Source of the DNA: Pyrrhoderma lamaoense
Lineage: Eukaryota; Basidiomycota; Agaricomycetes; Hymenochaetales; Hymenochaetaceae
Assembly (NCBI GenBank): GCA_002794735.1
Contig: NBAZ01000001.1
Span: forward strand, 2,170,001-2,234,000
DNA: 64,000 nucleotides
Direction of reading: 5' to 3'
Under the pieces are notes generated by a model. That model worked only from the letters and a program-made list of their open reading frames with translations. It ran no database searches and was not told the DNA's origin. The position numbers and the translations under genes were made by a program. How positions within the stretch are numbered: the first letter of the stretch is position 1; the number at the start of each line of letters is the position of its first letter. Shown here one piece after another: positions 23,747 to 35,939 of this stretch.

Positions 23747-24440
23747 AGTACAAGTTTTGGCTTTCGCCCAATAGACTACGGGGTCGCTTCTATTCTATTT
23801 GTAAGGAAGATCAATTATGTCTAATTGGTTAATTCGTAACTATGAAACTATTTCAAGTTCTCATTGGATCGATAGATTCCGGATTTACAAATATGGCTTA
23901 AGAGAACAGCAAATGATATCGTATCTTGCTCTGTTTCAGGCCCGAACTTGCCGGTCTTCTCGGATGGGATCTACTAATAAACACGTCCTCGGACAATATT
24001 CCTTTTTGTTTTGCCTTTGCCAATGAGGCAGCAGCATTCGCATTAAGCCAGTAATATCCATGTATTAAGTTCGCATGGCCTAGAACCAATTTCCTCCTTC
24101 ATCGTGGGTAAGAAATGCTCTTTCTTCGTTTAAATTTAGGGTATCTATAACTTGCAACACCTTTTTCATATTGCATAAATCTTTCATCCCTCAATTCAGA
24201 TGAGGTGATGTGATATCCGCCCAAAAGAAGAAATGGGCTACAAGAACTCCGTCATGTGATGAATTATTAAATTTCTGAAAGAAAACAAATGTACCTTCTA
24301 AGTAGTCAAGAGTAATATGATATGTTCATGTCTGAAATGGTAATAATGACCGTAGATGTCTTACAAATGTTACAAGTGAGATCCATGTCTTCGTATTGGT
24401 ATTAAGTAGGGAAAAAAATGTAAAGATCACTTTTGTATGA

Positions 24441-26182
24441 TCAACTTGGGCTTCGAGTTTCAGGCCGTCTCCTTCTCTGTAGTCGCCTTAGCGCCCGCCT
24501 CCACTTGCGTTTCTCAGCATCAATACCAGGCATCATTTTTCTGAACGGAATCCTGCGACAGCTCCCCGGATGTGCGATAGAACCTTGTCCAAGGACGTGC
24601 CGCGTATACGAGACGTCTTCGAATTTCTCTGCTTCTTTCTCTATCTCTACCCACTTTTGTGCAACACGAGTCAGCCCTTCACGAGTCGCGATTGCCACTA
24701 TTCTTCGACGAACACGCTTGTCGATTATGTCAGGCCCCCATTTCTTTTTATATGCATCCACAAGTTGTAACGCATTGAACGTAGGTTTAACCATCGTCCA
24801 CTGTAGACTACCCAGAAGCAGATATAAGGTCGAAGAATTTGGTTTAAAAGAAGGGCACAATTTGATCACTTTATCCACAAATTTCCGATTCGCAAAATGG
24901 CTTTTAGCACCCTTTCCGGAGAGTCCCAAGTGAAGATGCACAACCTTTTGGCAGTGTCGTTGACGTACAGAGTTAAGTTGCCGGGGGAGCTGAGAAAGCC
25001 ACAACATCGTCATGTCCTGAGCGACCTTCTTCTGTGAGTTTCGTAGAAGGAAACGAACTACGACGAGAATAAATTGATCCGATGGAACAAATTCTTGAGG
25101 CAAGATCTCCAAGAGACATGAAATTAGACCTGATTGAAGAGATGACGATGTTCCTCGTCTGTCGGGTAAAGCAGAATTTCGTGAATGTTCGTTGGTGATG
25201 CTATTTTGAGAGGTGATATCATTTTTTTGAGCGTTGGAGCTGAATTCAAACGAATAACGCTGTCCGAGCATTTCAAGAAAAGCTGCTATTCCGTGATGAC
25301 TATCTCTGGATACTAGCTCTGTACGGGTTAATGACCACGCCTCATCGTACCACCCGGCTCTAACCAGTAACCTTATGTGAAGAAGAGAAGTATAACGGTT
25401 CGGAGCAATGCCCAGGCTTTTCATATTTCTTAAGAGTCCAAAAGCGACGGAGTATACTGTATGCCGAATACAGAGTTGGATAAGGAAGTTATAAGATGTG
25501 GCAGATTGGAGATTTGGATAAGAATTATGATATCCTATGATCCGAGAGAGTGACGGAAGGGGTCTGAATGTTGTTGCTTCATGTAATCTATACACCAGCT
25601 CCTTGGACGAAAGCGGATGAAGGAGAGCGTTTTCATTCTTTATAACCTCGTGACTGACTGTTGGTAGAGAGTCGGAAAGCTCATGTGAGGAGACCCAGAC
25701 CGATCTATCATCTACTTCATTTTGTGCGTGAGTCCATTCATATGGCGTCAGAGAGTCCACGTCGACAAAGATAGTTTGGTTCGTTCTATTATAGGTTGCG
25801 TTAGAGCTTCTCGACAGCCAATGCCCGAAATCACTTTTAGATGAAACACCAGAGAGCCTTTCCTTTGGATGGTTCGGGGTTGTATTAGAGTTATGTGCTG
25901 ACAGCAAAACCCCGGAACTTTGAAAGCTTTCACCATCCCTAAGCGCCGGTCAGCCATATAGTCCACCAGCGAGAAGAATGGGTACGTATTATGAACTTGC
26001 CTCTTAACAATAGTGGCAGGTGATTCGCTTTCACGCGTCAAGCCAGGGTCCTCGTTAGTACTGGTATTTACTAACGTTATACTCTGGCTCTCGATGACTG
26101 GTGTCGCACTGGAGAATCTGAATATATGGCGTGGAACGGTGTAGCAATTTCGCACTCCTGTGCGAAATGCATGCTTCAGCAT
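24441..26182 (-). CDS. Mitochondrial PPR-like protein (one apparent frameshift)
   Basis: Predicted organellar RNA-binding protein of about 580 residues. The N-terminus (MLKHAFRTGVRNCYT, basic and without acidic residues) looks like a mitochondrial targeting peptide. Helical repeats of pentatricopeptide type are visible, for example SATSYNFLIQLCIRHTVYSV then AFGLLRNMKSLGIAPNRYTS, the usual 35-residue pattern ending in a Pro-Asn turn. The C-terminus is very basic (RRALRRLQRRRRPETR). No intron is seen. The frame of the first 95 residues and that of the remaining 488 are offset by one at 25906-25913, where a run of four T and four G (minus strand) lies; one extra base joins them. A separate start for the downstream frame is less likely because the leader would be lost. 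Confidence 0.8.
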
Positions 26183-26186
26183 GCAT
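26147..26186. other. Two back-to-back perfect hairpins over the PPR start codon
   Basis: Stem 1: 26147-26155 pairs with 26160-26168 (9 bp, loop TCCT). Stem 2: 26167-26174 pairs with 26179-26186 (8 bp, loop TTCA). They share two bases. The ATG of the PPR gene (26182-26180, minus strand) lies inside stem 2. In the mRNA this could hinder ribosome access; in DNA it could form paired cruciforms. Confidence 0.8.
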
Positions 26187-26978
26187 GGGTTTAGACGGCT
26201 ACAACGTTGAGGACGTCCGGTCGCACAGGACCAGGCAAGGCGCTAAGCAGTCACTTTGTGACGTGAAATATTTTTTTTCTCAAGGAGGTCCTCACCAAAT
26301 CGGGAAAGTTACGGGCTTATCACTTTTAGTACAGAATCCACTTCATATGCGAGTCACAAGTCAGTCACAGGTACTAGTAATTTATTATAATGACTACCAA
26401 GTCTCAGAATCTTCATATGTCACACTCGGACTTAACGGAATTCAAGAACATGGATAGGATATACAAACCTGCAGTAGTATTGGGCCTCTGAGCCTGGTGC
26501 CTTCTTCATTCTAGAATCTTTTAATGATTTTACGAGTTATATTACTACATTACATGAAGTTGTGGTTTCACAGGCTAGCTTCGGCTTCGTGCTGTACACA
26601 GTACATATGAATAACGGAGAGATTCGTGTTTTGAGACACCAGTCAAATTTTGTACGTCGTAATGCTTCATATGAATATGGTAGAATAACTAATGCTATAG
26701 GAATGCAAATGGAATAAAACAGATAAACACAATAACAGCAGAAATACAAAATTGAGTAAAGGATGGGGCATAGATTAGAACGTATGGGGGGATGCTTGTG
26801 AATAAAACTAAACAAAACGCCAATGGGGGTTATGCGTCAGGCATGTCTACATCGTAAATGAGAAGAAAGGGAGAATGATTAATACCAGTGGCCTACCTGA
26901 TCATTGATTAAATGCTGAAGGACTATGAAAACGAGAACAATTGTGCATGCGTCCTGCGCTATAGTAGATGTTTGTAGG
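26187..26978. other. Spacer between PPR gene and STS1
   Basis: About 790 bp holding the PPR promoter and the 3' region of STS1, which lie on the same strand. No gene or repeat recognised. Confidence 0.4.
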
Positions 26979-28257
26979 TCATCCCAGACGATATGGTGCG
27001 CTTCGTCCAATCAACCAACCCGCAACATTCACCCAACCATCCCGTATATCCTTAAGACCATTCTCCAAACCGGCATCAACTCCTGAGATTTTGATTTCAG
27101 CAAATCCATCCAGTGTTTCTGCCCAGTTCTCTGCAAGACTAGAACGAATCATATTTCCTTGTTTAAGGAATGTGTTAACTTTATCAACCCAGGCTTTCCA
27201 TTCCTGTAACAATCGTGGAATAAGGAGAGGAGCCAAGGATGTTTGGCACAATGGAGGCTGGTTGAGGAAGTGGCTCGTGACCGCCGAAAGATAGCCGAAC
27301 GTCTCTGAAGGATGAATATCAACTCTCTCCTTCCCGGCAGACGGACCCTCAGCGTGGGTCTGATCCTGTACATAAGAGAAGTACGGCATGTAGGAGAAAA
27401 CTGTCGTTACAAAATCGGTTATATGAGGGCGTATTCGAGATAAAATGTACTCTTCCCTCATTCCCGTTTGAGGAGAATTAGTGAAGGAAGAACGACCCGT
27501 CACGGAGGCGGAACTCGACTGTGAGCTTCGAGGTTGGTTGGGGTAAATACCACCGAATCCAAAAGAAGTAGAAGCGAATTGGCTTGAAAAAGAAGAGGAT
27601 GATGTGGTTGAATAAGGGTATTCATCCATTAACTTCTTGGCCGCCTGATCAATGGAACGGAGAGCCGTTTCCAACGTTGGCCTTGGTATAAGAGATAACA
27701 CTGTTGACTTTAGGGACGGATTAGATGATAAGAGAGAAGTAAGTATTGGCAATAAGGACTGCGGGGGTAAACTGGCTGTAGAAATATGGGGATTAGAATA
27801 TTTTAAAAATTAAAATGAGCGAGCAGATCAGTTGAATAGCTAACATACCAAGTAACATGCCAACATCTACACCATCGCTCTGCTGAGAGTCCGAGGACTT
27901 TGCACTACCCTCTGCTTTGTTAGGATCTCCAGTGTCTGGTCTGGTATCTGGAGTACGAATGCGCATCTGCTTTAAGGGGCGAAGTGGTCTTCGTTCAGGA
28001 GTCGGACTTCGATCCATAAGTTCATCACCATCGTTATCATCATGTCTTCGTTTCTGAGCAGTCTTGTGAGAGTGCTGGGGAGAGAATGCCGACGGGGAAG
28101 GAGTGAATTGGGTGGGATGAGTGGATTGAATGCCTGGTGGCTGCCAACCTGGCTGAGAAGCGGCGGGAGAAAGACCGAAGGCGAAGGAAAGTGGAGATGG
28201 GGAGTGTTCTACAGGAGTAGGGCGAAAGCCAAAATGAGGGCTGATGATGCCTGCCAT
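26979..28257 (-). CDS. sts1: Nuclear proteasome tether Sts1/Cut8
   Basis: Tethers 26S proteasomes to the nuclear envelope and interior, needed for nuclear protein breakdown in mitosis. Two exons, 27849-28257 and 26979-27775; 401 residues. The N-terminal part is disordered and basic, with a bipartite-like KRRHDD segment. The conserved Cut8 entry DVGMLLASLPPQSLLPILTS spans the splice junction (phase 1), then SLIPRPTLETALRSIDQAAK. A Ser-rich insert precedes the C-terminal helical bundle (EEYILSRIRPHITDFVTTVF; PLLIPRLLQEWKAWVDKVN). I chose the ATG at 28257 (MAGIISPHFGFRP); the frame stays open upstream to 28377. The next gene on this strand is also a proteasome factor. Confidence 0.88.
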
Positions 28258-28949
28258 GAGAGTTGAAAGAAAGGTTGGATGAGAGGACCCCCGCCGGGAT
28301 AGTGCCCAATGTGGATGTGGACACTGAATGACCGACACGGTTAGTGAGAGTACGCATGCGTTAATGGCATCCATCACGGGTCACACTCACTCACTGCGCC
28401 GGCCCTAGAGCCCGACTGCTCAAAAGTCCAAATCCCAGGTTCTCCCGCTGACTCTACTCGACCTTCTCCTGGTGTAAGTATCCATCCTTCTCCTCTCTTC
28501 ATCTGGCAATGAAGAGCAAAATTAAAAGAATCGCTACTTGGAAGCTTCGTGCTGAAGCTGATGATTTTTTTCCAATCATATACCCAAATTTCTGAGTCTT
28601 TTTCATATCAAGTGAAAATTTTTCATGTGCATACGCTAACAGTCTTGTCGTACACACAGGTTCAGCGATAGCCGTGATAATGTTGGCTGTAAGTCCTTAC
28701 CTCAATTCTCAACTGGTCTGATGAACAAAATAGTAGTCAAGCCCTGATCCTTGTCTAAAGGACAAGTGTTGATGAGCATACCATGCTAATACTGACCTAT
28801 GACCTTTCTAAAACATTCAACTTTTGAGTATACTCTTATTGACTGTTTCTCTCTCTTATTTTCAGATCTAATTCAGACAATACATACCCCATTCGTCTAC
28901 TAGAATTATACTGTTATTACAATGTCTAATCATAAATCAATAAAGTAGA
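28258..28949. other. Spacer between STS1 and PAC3
   Basis: About 690 bp with the STS1 promoter and 5' leader and the PAC3 3' end. The half near PAC3 is AT-rich. No gene recognised. Confidence 0.4.
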
Positions 28950-29495
28950 TTATTCTAATGTTAATTCAAACTGCCTTTTGCTGGCAAGTTCGACTATCAT
29001 CTGCATTACACCCTTGAAAGTTGTCTGCTCATGAGCAAATGTATCCTCCCCTTCTGGTGTTTTTTTAAGTGCAAGACCAACGACGACGCTTGTGCGGTCA
29101 AGCATCCCTGATTGAAAGGCAAATGTCCACACCAGCATCGCAATCTGCGATGCGTATAATGAATGTAACGTAGCGATATGTTCAGAAGGTGCCCCTCCAA
29201 ACAGCGGCGTCACCGTGACAGATGGGGGTATTTCGACGAGTGGATTGTTAACTAGGTCTGCATTTGGTTCAAGAAGAGGTGCTGTAGGTGGTATGGACAC
29301 TTGGAGCTAATCAACAATTTGAGGAATGAATCTATGTCACTAGGCTATATGCAATGTACGAGTATCTTAACATACTAGATGTCCCACTTTTCCTAGCTGT
29401 GTGACAAGTAGGAGTACCCTGTCAGCATAAGTATGCACTACAACCTGAGTCTCGATCCCGCATATCGTTTTGGTCACTGATGGTGAAGAATTCAT
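28950..29495 (-). CDS. Proteasome assembly chaperone 3-like protein
   Basis: Small chaperone expected to help build the 20S alpha ring. Two exons, 29376-29495 and 28950-29306, phase 0; 158 residues. The N-terminal beta-rich part reads TQVVVHTYADRVLLLVTQLG then KVGHLLQVSIPP, the pattern of the PAC3 fold (a strand, Asp-Arg, hydrophobic strand, QxGK). The C-terminal half has SEHIATLHSLYASQIAMLVW and a long helix ending FKGVMQMIVELASKRQFELT. The assignment rests on this pattern and length, not on an alignment. It lies head-to-head with MED16. Confidence 0.7.
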
Positions 29496-29638
29496 GAATG
29501 TATCAGTATCAAATACATGTGCCAGTGAGCGTGACGTTTCGTGTAATTGTAGCTTTTTTTTTGTTCGACGCGCGTGTTTTGAAGCCTTGAGATTGTTTAA
29601 GAAGATGATCGTTGAGCATTGGCTTGATCACAGCGAGC
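29496..29638. promoter_or_regulatory. Bidirectional promoter, PAC3 / MED16
   Basis: Only 143 bp between divergent start codons at 29495 and 29639. Confidence 0.55.
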
Positions 29639-32600
29639 ATGGAAGTTAAGCCGCCCCGCTCTGTGCCATATACTCACACCCGGACTCACTCGAACACACA
29701 TACCCATAACCACTCAATCAGTTCCGACTTTAGATTACTTGGCGCTCAGGCAGCAGGTACCAATAAACCACCGAAAGGGAAGCAGAAAGAGAATGAACAC
29801 TGGAACTTCAATTGGTGGGACTACACCCCGTTAATTGAGTCTCGCAGACTGTGAGTCAAGCTCTGATGAAACCACTGTATAGTTGCTGAACTTATGATGC
29901 CCTTCAGTCCTGTACAATGGACGGGTTCAGGTCTTATTCTTACCCCTCATGCTACTGAGCCACGAGTGGCTTGCTTTTCTTTCCCTGCTAGTGAACATTT
30001 CTTTTTGCCCAGTCCACACGCTATAACAGCCTCACCAGTGCTTTATGAACCCCCAACCGTAATCTCTGCATCTCCTCAAGAAGACTGGGTTTTTGCTTAC
30101 TTTCCTGGAATAAACTGTGATGGTATCGGATGTATTTGGAATAAGACACGTACTCTTGACCAGTGGGTTGTCAAGGAATGGACGAATTACCCTCGCGGAG
30201 ATCATGCTGTCGAGGCTCGTTGGTCGTACCTAAACAGAGAGGTATGTAGATTGTTGTGCACTTCTAGGACACTCACTGAGCCTAGGCATTTCTAACACCT
30301 AGTGGGCCAGTTCTGAAATGGGCACTCCCGTTCGTCTCCCTCTACTTGGACCATTTATTCCCTTTCAAGATCCGGTCCTTTTCGTTGTAACCGAAACACG
30401 CAGATTGACTGCATGTTACGCTCATCCTCAAACCAGCCAAATTCAGATGCTTAATATGTCTCTGGCTCGCAAGTCAAACGAGAATTCGGGTCAGAGTAGA
30501 CCTCTGGGAGAGCGTGCGGATGGACCAAGTGGGCTAGGCCGTTGCACACATGCAGCAATTGGTTTTGGTTATGATGGTAAGTTAGCTATCTAATTGAAGA
30601 GATTGGAATTCATTAATAGCTTTTTTATAGAATCGTCGATACTCATTGCCACGTTCTCGACCTTTGTACCTTCTGGGACAAGTGATTCTCATTCACTAAA
30701 TACCGGAGATCCGTTGGCTATGCCTTTTGCATCGGATACAATTGTACCAGATTATGCATCAGAGTGGGAAGCTTGGAGAGACGAGAATGTTATAGACGTC
30801 TGTGAAGTCACCTATTCCGTAAAGGGTGCTCACTTGAGTGAGTCTTTACTTAAACAGAGGTACACTTGCTTGTCTTTCGTTAATAATACTTACTATACTA
30901 CAGTTCTTAATACTACACCTTTACCTGCAATACGAGACTTCAGAGAAGGGCGCTATATAACTAGTCTGTCTTTCGTACCTTGCCTCTCTTCCCCTCAGAC
31001 GGGATCTATTATACCTGTTACACCCACTCAAACTCATCGACATGTGACACCTCAGTCATCTCCGGCTCAAGTTACTCAATCTCCTAGTCGAAATGCCCAT
31101 AAAACACCTGTGAAAACACCTCCAAAAGCAAGCACAGAAAAGGTAGCAGCAAAATCGATTGTTATAAAATTGTATTTGATTTGCACCACGCTAGATTGTG
31201 GTCTTAGTAAGTCTTATAAATTGTTTTCAATATCCATAGGCTAAATACAATAGCGAAGCAGCTCCGAATATGACTTCGAATGTTGTTCTATACGCGTGTC
31301 ATCGGAATCCAGCTGATAATGTCACTTGGGTATTTAGTCCCTGATTCATCAAAAGTTAGTATAATTCTAATGATTAGAACAGTACACTAGGCGGATTGCA
31401 CATCTCCCAGTTCCATCTGGGGTTGTACTCAATATAGCTCCAATTCAAACTACTAATGCGAGCTCGACTACCTCTGCTTTGATGTGTGTATTAAATACTG
31501 AAGGTGTTCCTGTGAAACGGGAAAAGAAACAGCATTTAATAGTAGGGAGCTTACGGATAGTTAGACTGTATGTTTCAGTTCTTTAATTGACATCATAGTC
31601 TTGTTCAAAAACCAGCTCACTAGACCCGATCTTCATTACGATGAACTACACGAATCTACAAATATTATATGCCCCATAGGATCATTTGGTGTGGAATGTA
31701 TGAACTTTCGATATCTCAAGTTTGTACTCTTGTGATTTTGAAATGCTAATCAACCTCTTCAGTGCCTTCAAACTTCATATTATCACCGAATCAAGCACTA
31801 TGTTGCTTTGTCTCTCAAACACCATATAAAATCTCTACAGCTTTCTATTCTTGCCCAGAGAGGCTAGGACTTTCTGCTACTATAGATAAAGCAGGCCTAG
31901 CACCTGCTATTGAATCCGCTGTGCAAAGGTTTATCATGGCCAGTGATATCGTCCACCTTTTGAGTGCACCAGGGTCTACACTAGCTACAATTGAAAACAT
32001 CTTATACAAATCATTTTCTGATTTAATGTCAAGTAACTGTGGGTTTATAGAGTCGAGAATTACGGAGTTCCTTGGTGTTGTGATTGAAGTTTTCAGGTAT
32101 GTTAACGATATTGAATCTGGCGGGAAAGAGGAACCTATTTATCCCTAACTTTTGAATTTTCAGGACAAGAAGTCTTCGGACGACTTCGGAGAGTGAGAAG
32201 GCTGACCTCGAGTCACGATATCGTGCCGGTATCGAAATATGTTCTCTGGCTGCTTGTAATAGTGGTTGGGAGGATATGTATGATCCATCTGGAGTATCTT
32301 ATATTGGTGAGATACAAAAGCTGTCTTCGCACTCATGCGTTTATATCAAAAGTGGTGCAATTACTTAATATTAATATCTATCTCTTAGGCGACATATGGA
32401 ACTTGATATCATTCTGTGCATATTTCATTGAAGATTTCCTGGATAAGCTACTTAAGGAGTGTGTTCAGTACTACGACGAAATGAGGCTCTTAGATGGATA
32501 CAACTCAGGGTCCGAAGGCAAATCTCCTGCGAATGATAAAGTGATTAAATCAGATTCAGGTATCTATCATACTCTTACGACTATCTTGTCTATATCTACA

Positions 32601-33392
32601 GAACCATTCTGTAATTATATTTACCTTGTTTTAAATATCTTTCAGTAGGACCATCAACAAATTCAAGCTCTACTTTCATCCACTTGGTCCACCCTATGCA
32701 CTTAACCATGTCATGTTATTCCTCGAACATATTAAACTATTTCGGTATTTCTTGCGCTTGACGACAAGCCAAGAAGACAGGTATAGAGTTGCTCGAGAGT
32801 TATTATTGGATATAATCGACTCTTCTGCTATTGACTTGGAAGCACTCGAAAAGTGCTTCTTGAAGTCAAAGATGAAGTCAAGTCAAATGCTGGTATGGAC
32901 CCGATATTTCAGTCTCCAGACACAAGAGTCTTACTAACCCATTCCTCCACTTCTCAACTTTTCTCTTACTTACAACTCTGAAAATTCCTACAAAACGAAT
33001 ACAAAACAGACCGATCACCCGAAGATTCTAAGAGATGCTTCGTATCCCTCAAAATTCCAACTCACTACACACCTCTCCTAAACAAGATAGTGACAAAGCT
33101 TATACAATCCCAGGTTGTCGATAACCTCCGACTATTTGTCACAGCCGATGATCTCATAGATGGATTTTTGGGTCTCCGCGTAGGAGGACAACAACAATCC
33201 AAAATCATGGAGCGTGACATCATAACTAAAGCCCAGTCACCTTCCGTACCTGTATTGTATTGTACACGATGTAAGAGTAAGACTGCAGTCGATATCGATA
33301 TGGGGTACTCGTCACCACGATGGGCAACATGGGGGAACACTTGGACTAAACGATGTATTTGCGGAGGATTGTGGTCGACTAAAGCCATCTAG
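29639..33392 (+). CDS. med16: Mediator complex subunit 16
   Basis: Tail-module subunit of Mediator (Sin4 family). About 1,000 residues in 12 or so exons: 29639-29850, 29908-30241, 30303-30576, 30631-31206, 31259-31329, 31383-31567, 31624-31697, 31763-32096, 32164-32306, 32389-about 32559, about 32646-32927, 33033-33392. Recognised blocks: HWNFNWWDYTPLI, PVQWTGSGLILTPH, YTRRIAHLPVPSG, RTRSLRTTSESEKADLE, DFLDKLLKE, and a C-terminal four-cysteine end, CTRCKSKTAV then KRCICGGLWST. The junction around 32560-32645 is uncertain: no donor and acceptor there agree in phase without help. A run of four A at 32849-32852 needs one extra base to read LEKVLLEVKDEVKSNAG. Intron-like signals at 30860-30903 lie in open frame. 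Confidence 0.85.
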
Positions 33393-33862
33393 ATACGGTT
33401 GTAGCGTAAAATAGAGTGAATGAGGGAAAAAAAGTACAAACAGGGAGTGAGAGAAGAAAATGAGTTGAAAGGGAAAGGTCCATTGGTTAGATAGAGTAGT
33501 AAAATGGGGTTACGTGCAGACATCGTCTGAAAACGTCAAAAGAAAATGGGAAGGTAAGAAAACAAAACAAAGGAACTATGCGAGTTTAGACGGCAAAGTG
33601 GAAAGAATAAACATGTGGATACAGATGGAAGAACGAGAGAAGATTGCTTTGATGCAGAGGGAAAAGGTTCAGTTAGAGATTACTTGATAGTGAGTAATCC
33701 GAACATAAAATCAGAGAGTTACAAAGACATGAATCTCGTTTTTTTTACAAGAAAAGTAAGCGTGAAGAGGATGTAGTGGTAGTGGTCGTAGTAGTAATGC
33801 CAGTGCTAAAATAGTAGACATGTCTTAGTAACCTTTCAAAGATCTCCTCTAGTTTGATTAAC
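33393..33862. other. Convergent 3' region, MED16 / rhomboid
   Basis: About 470 bp between converging genes; A-rich on the plus strand, no gene recognised. Confidence 0.4.
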
Positions 33863-35939
33863 TTACCCTTTACAATGGTTATTTGAGCTTGTCGGAATAC
33901 ATGACAAATCTAGGGGAGAGGTAATCAGATATGACCATAGGATAGATAACATAGGTAAGCTTACACCTGCACCAACTGCAAGCTATATTGATGTATGAAA
34001 TCAGTAAGGAATTAAGATAGTAATGCAAGTCATTTGTACTTACAAGCTGAGGGGTCAGTGGTGTAGAAGTTCTTTGTGAGCACAACATAGAGGACAATGA
34101 CTAATGGAATCGCTGCGATACGGAAACCCCAAGTTATAGCTTTATGTCTCTTTGTTTCACTGATCACAGGATAGAAGATCATTCCAACAAGCAAGCCCAT
34201 TAGAAAGCCCCCAAGATGGGCGAAGTTATCAACGTAAGGGATGAAACCCATTCCAATACCAATAATCAATTCGACAATCATATAGATAAGCTGTATACCT
34301 CATAAGCCCACTAAGACTGCATCAACAAAGATAAACACGTACCTTGGTCTTCGGTTTGTATTGGTATTTCCAACTGCATTGAAAGTATAGAATTAGAGTT
34401 AATTCAACCAACTAGATCGTGAAACATACTGTGCCAACAAGTCTACCCAAGCCACTGCAACAGTTCCGAAGATTGCACCACTAGCACCCACGGATGGAAC
34501 ACCGACAAGGGCAAAATTTCCTCCAAGAATGTTTCTAAGATAAGAGACCATGAATACGACTTTCAAAACCCAATGTCGTGAAATATATACCCGAAAATAC
34601 CAGCGGCAAAATAGACAAAGAAAAATCCTCCTGAACCCATTTCACGTTCCAGTTGGGCAGATACGAGCATTTGGGCAAGTAAGTTAAGAGCGATATGTAT
34701 GATACCCGCATGTAAGAATATAGGTGTGATAAATCTGAGTCGTATGTAAGTTTCTAGACATTTACACAAAGTGAATTTCTGTCATACCTGAACCACTGAT
34801 TAGGAGTTTCGCCGTCCTTGATGCCACCGAATGCGCAAAGATCTGATATCGGACAGACTTCGTCAGGGGGTTAGCGGTATCATTCATGCCTAGTCTCCTA
34901 TATCAGCCTTGTTCTTTCTTCCACGAAGAAAAATGAAGCTTACAAGCCAACTCGAGAGTGACAGGAACATCAGGGACATCTTTCATGCATGGAGGAAATC
35001 GAGCTCCAAAAACAATCAAAGCTGATTCTGAAGGCCCGAGCATAGGGTTTACAGTAGGCTGATGCGATCCGATAAATACATAAAATTTTATTCATCATAT
35101 TCCATTGACAAACCTTCAGGGAGATCGGTGTCCCTTGTTCTTGGGCATTTCTAACGAGCTCGTAGATGAATACAGCAACCATAATAAGACTCAGAATCCA
35201 AACTAATATCGCCGTTACTATAACTGTGGCAAGAACATTTCAAAAATCACATACCAAGAAATGGATATCGTTGGCGCCCAATCCCACGTTTCTTATTCTC
35301 AATGCGCTGCTCTATAGGGTATCTACCACCGAAGAATCTTTGAAGGGCAGTTTCCTGTTTGGGTTCAGATATAAGACCACCATTTTTGTTATATGGATCT
35401 TGATACTCTATGAATTCATTTATTGAATGGTCTAGAATTGAGATCATAATAGAGAATACCGTACCTAAGTCACTCATACCCTTTTTCCGATCACTTCGTC
35501 CCATGTCTGCAGCATTTGTAACAAGAGGATCGTCGTCGTCGTCCTCGATACGGTGAGCTTTAGCCTGATCTGAATATGGTGTGTATTCTTCATCAACATC
35601 TACCAGGTTTGACCTGGGCGACGTCATATTCCGACGTGCTTGGCTGGCGCTAGATACTTGTCTGCTAAGTCTCCCTTCTTGGGTTGCTGTATGTTGAGAG
35701 TAAGTTGAGGGTGCAGAACGATACGTGCTTGCCACCTCTTCTGCCTCTGTTTCCCCCAGCACATTTAATTGTGTAGGCTTCTGGTTCACTAAAATACCAG
35801 ATGTAGCATGTGATGCAATTGTGGCAGCATCGAATTTAGCATCTCTTTGTGGACTGTTGCTATCGAATGGATCGTATGCTGGAGGTTTATAGGTTGAATA
35901 CCCTTGCTCTGAGGTTACTCGATTGTGTGGCGAGGCCAT
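33863..35939 (-). CDS. Rhomboid-family intramembrane serine protease (one apparent frameshift)
   Basis: Multi-pass protease that cuts substrates inside the membrane. Ten exons: 35255-35939, 35114-35223, 34944-35058, 34788-34889, 34591-34734, 34430-34534, 34343-34373, 34044-34290, 33965-33982, 33863-33909; about 534 residues. The cytosolic N-terminus of about 220 residues is Ser/Thr-rich. The catalytic serine is in VPSVGASGAIFGT and the catalytic histidine in DNFAHLGGFLMG, so both residues are present. WFRFITPIFLHAGIIHIALN is the typical first rhomboid helix pair. The protein ends with a cysteine-rich CSWCRYLSCIPTSSNNHC. In exon 4, GGGGG at 34866-34870 needs one extra base to read ANPPDEVCPISDLC. 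The 33-nt segment 35432-35464 is in frame and bounded by GT and AG. Confidence 0.9.

Larger units (their letters stand above)
20469..24440. other. About 4 kb with no supportable gene
   Basis: No open frame here exceeds 108 codons, none joins to another through splice signals, and none resembles a protein I know. Base composition is AT-rich like other spacers. It contains a (TTTCT)6 and a (GT)8 tract. Both flanking genes end at it (carrier on plus, PPR on minus), so it is wholly downstream sequence. It may hold long 3' ends, noncoding RNA or worn-out transposon remains; I cannot tell which. Confidence 0.45.

Noticed and set aside
24433..24933. Plus-strand 166-codon open frame
   Set aside because: It is antisense to the PPR gene coding sequence and shows no recognisable domain.
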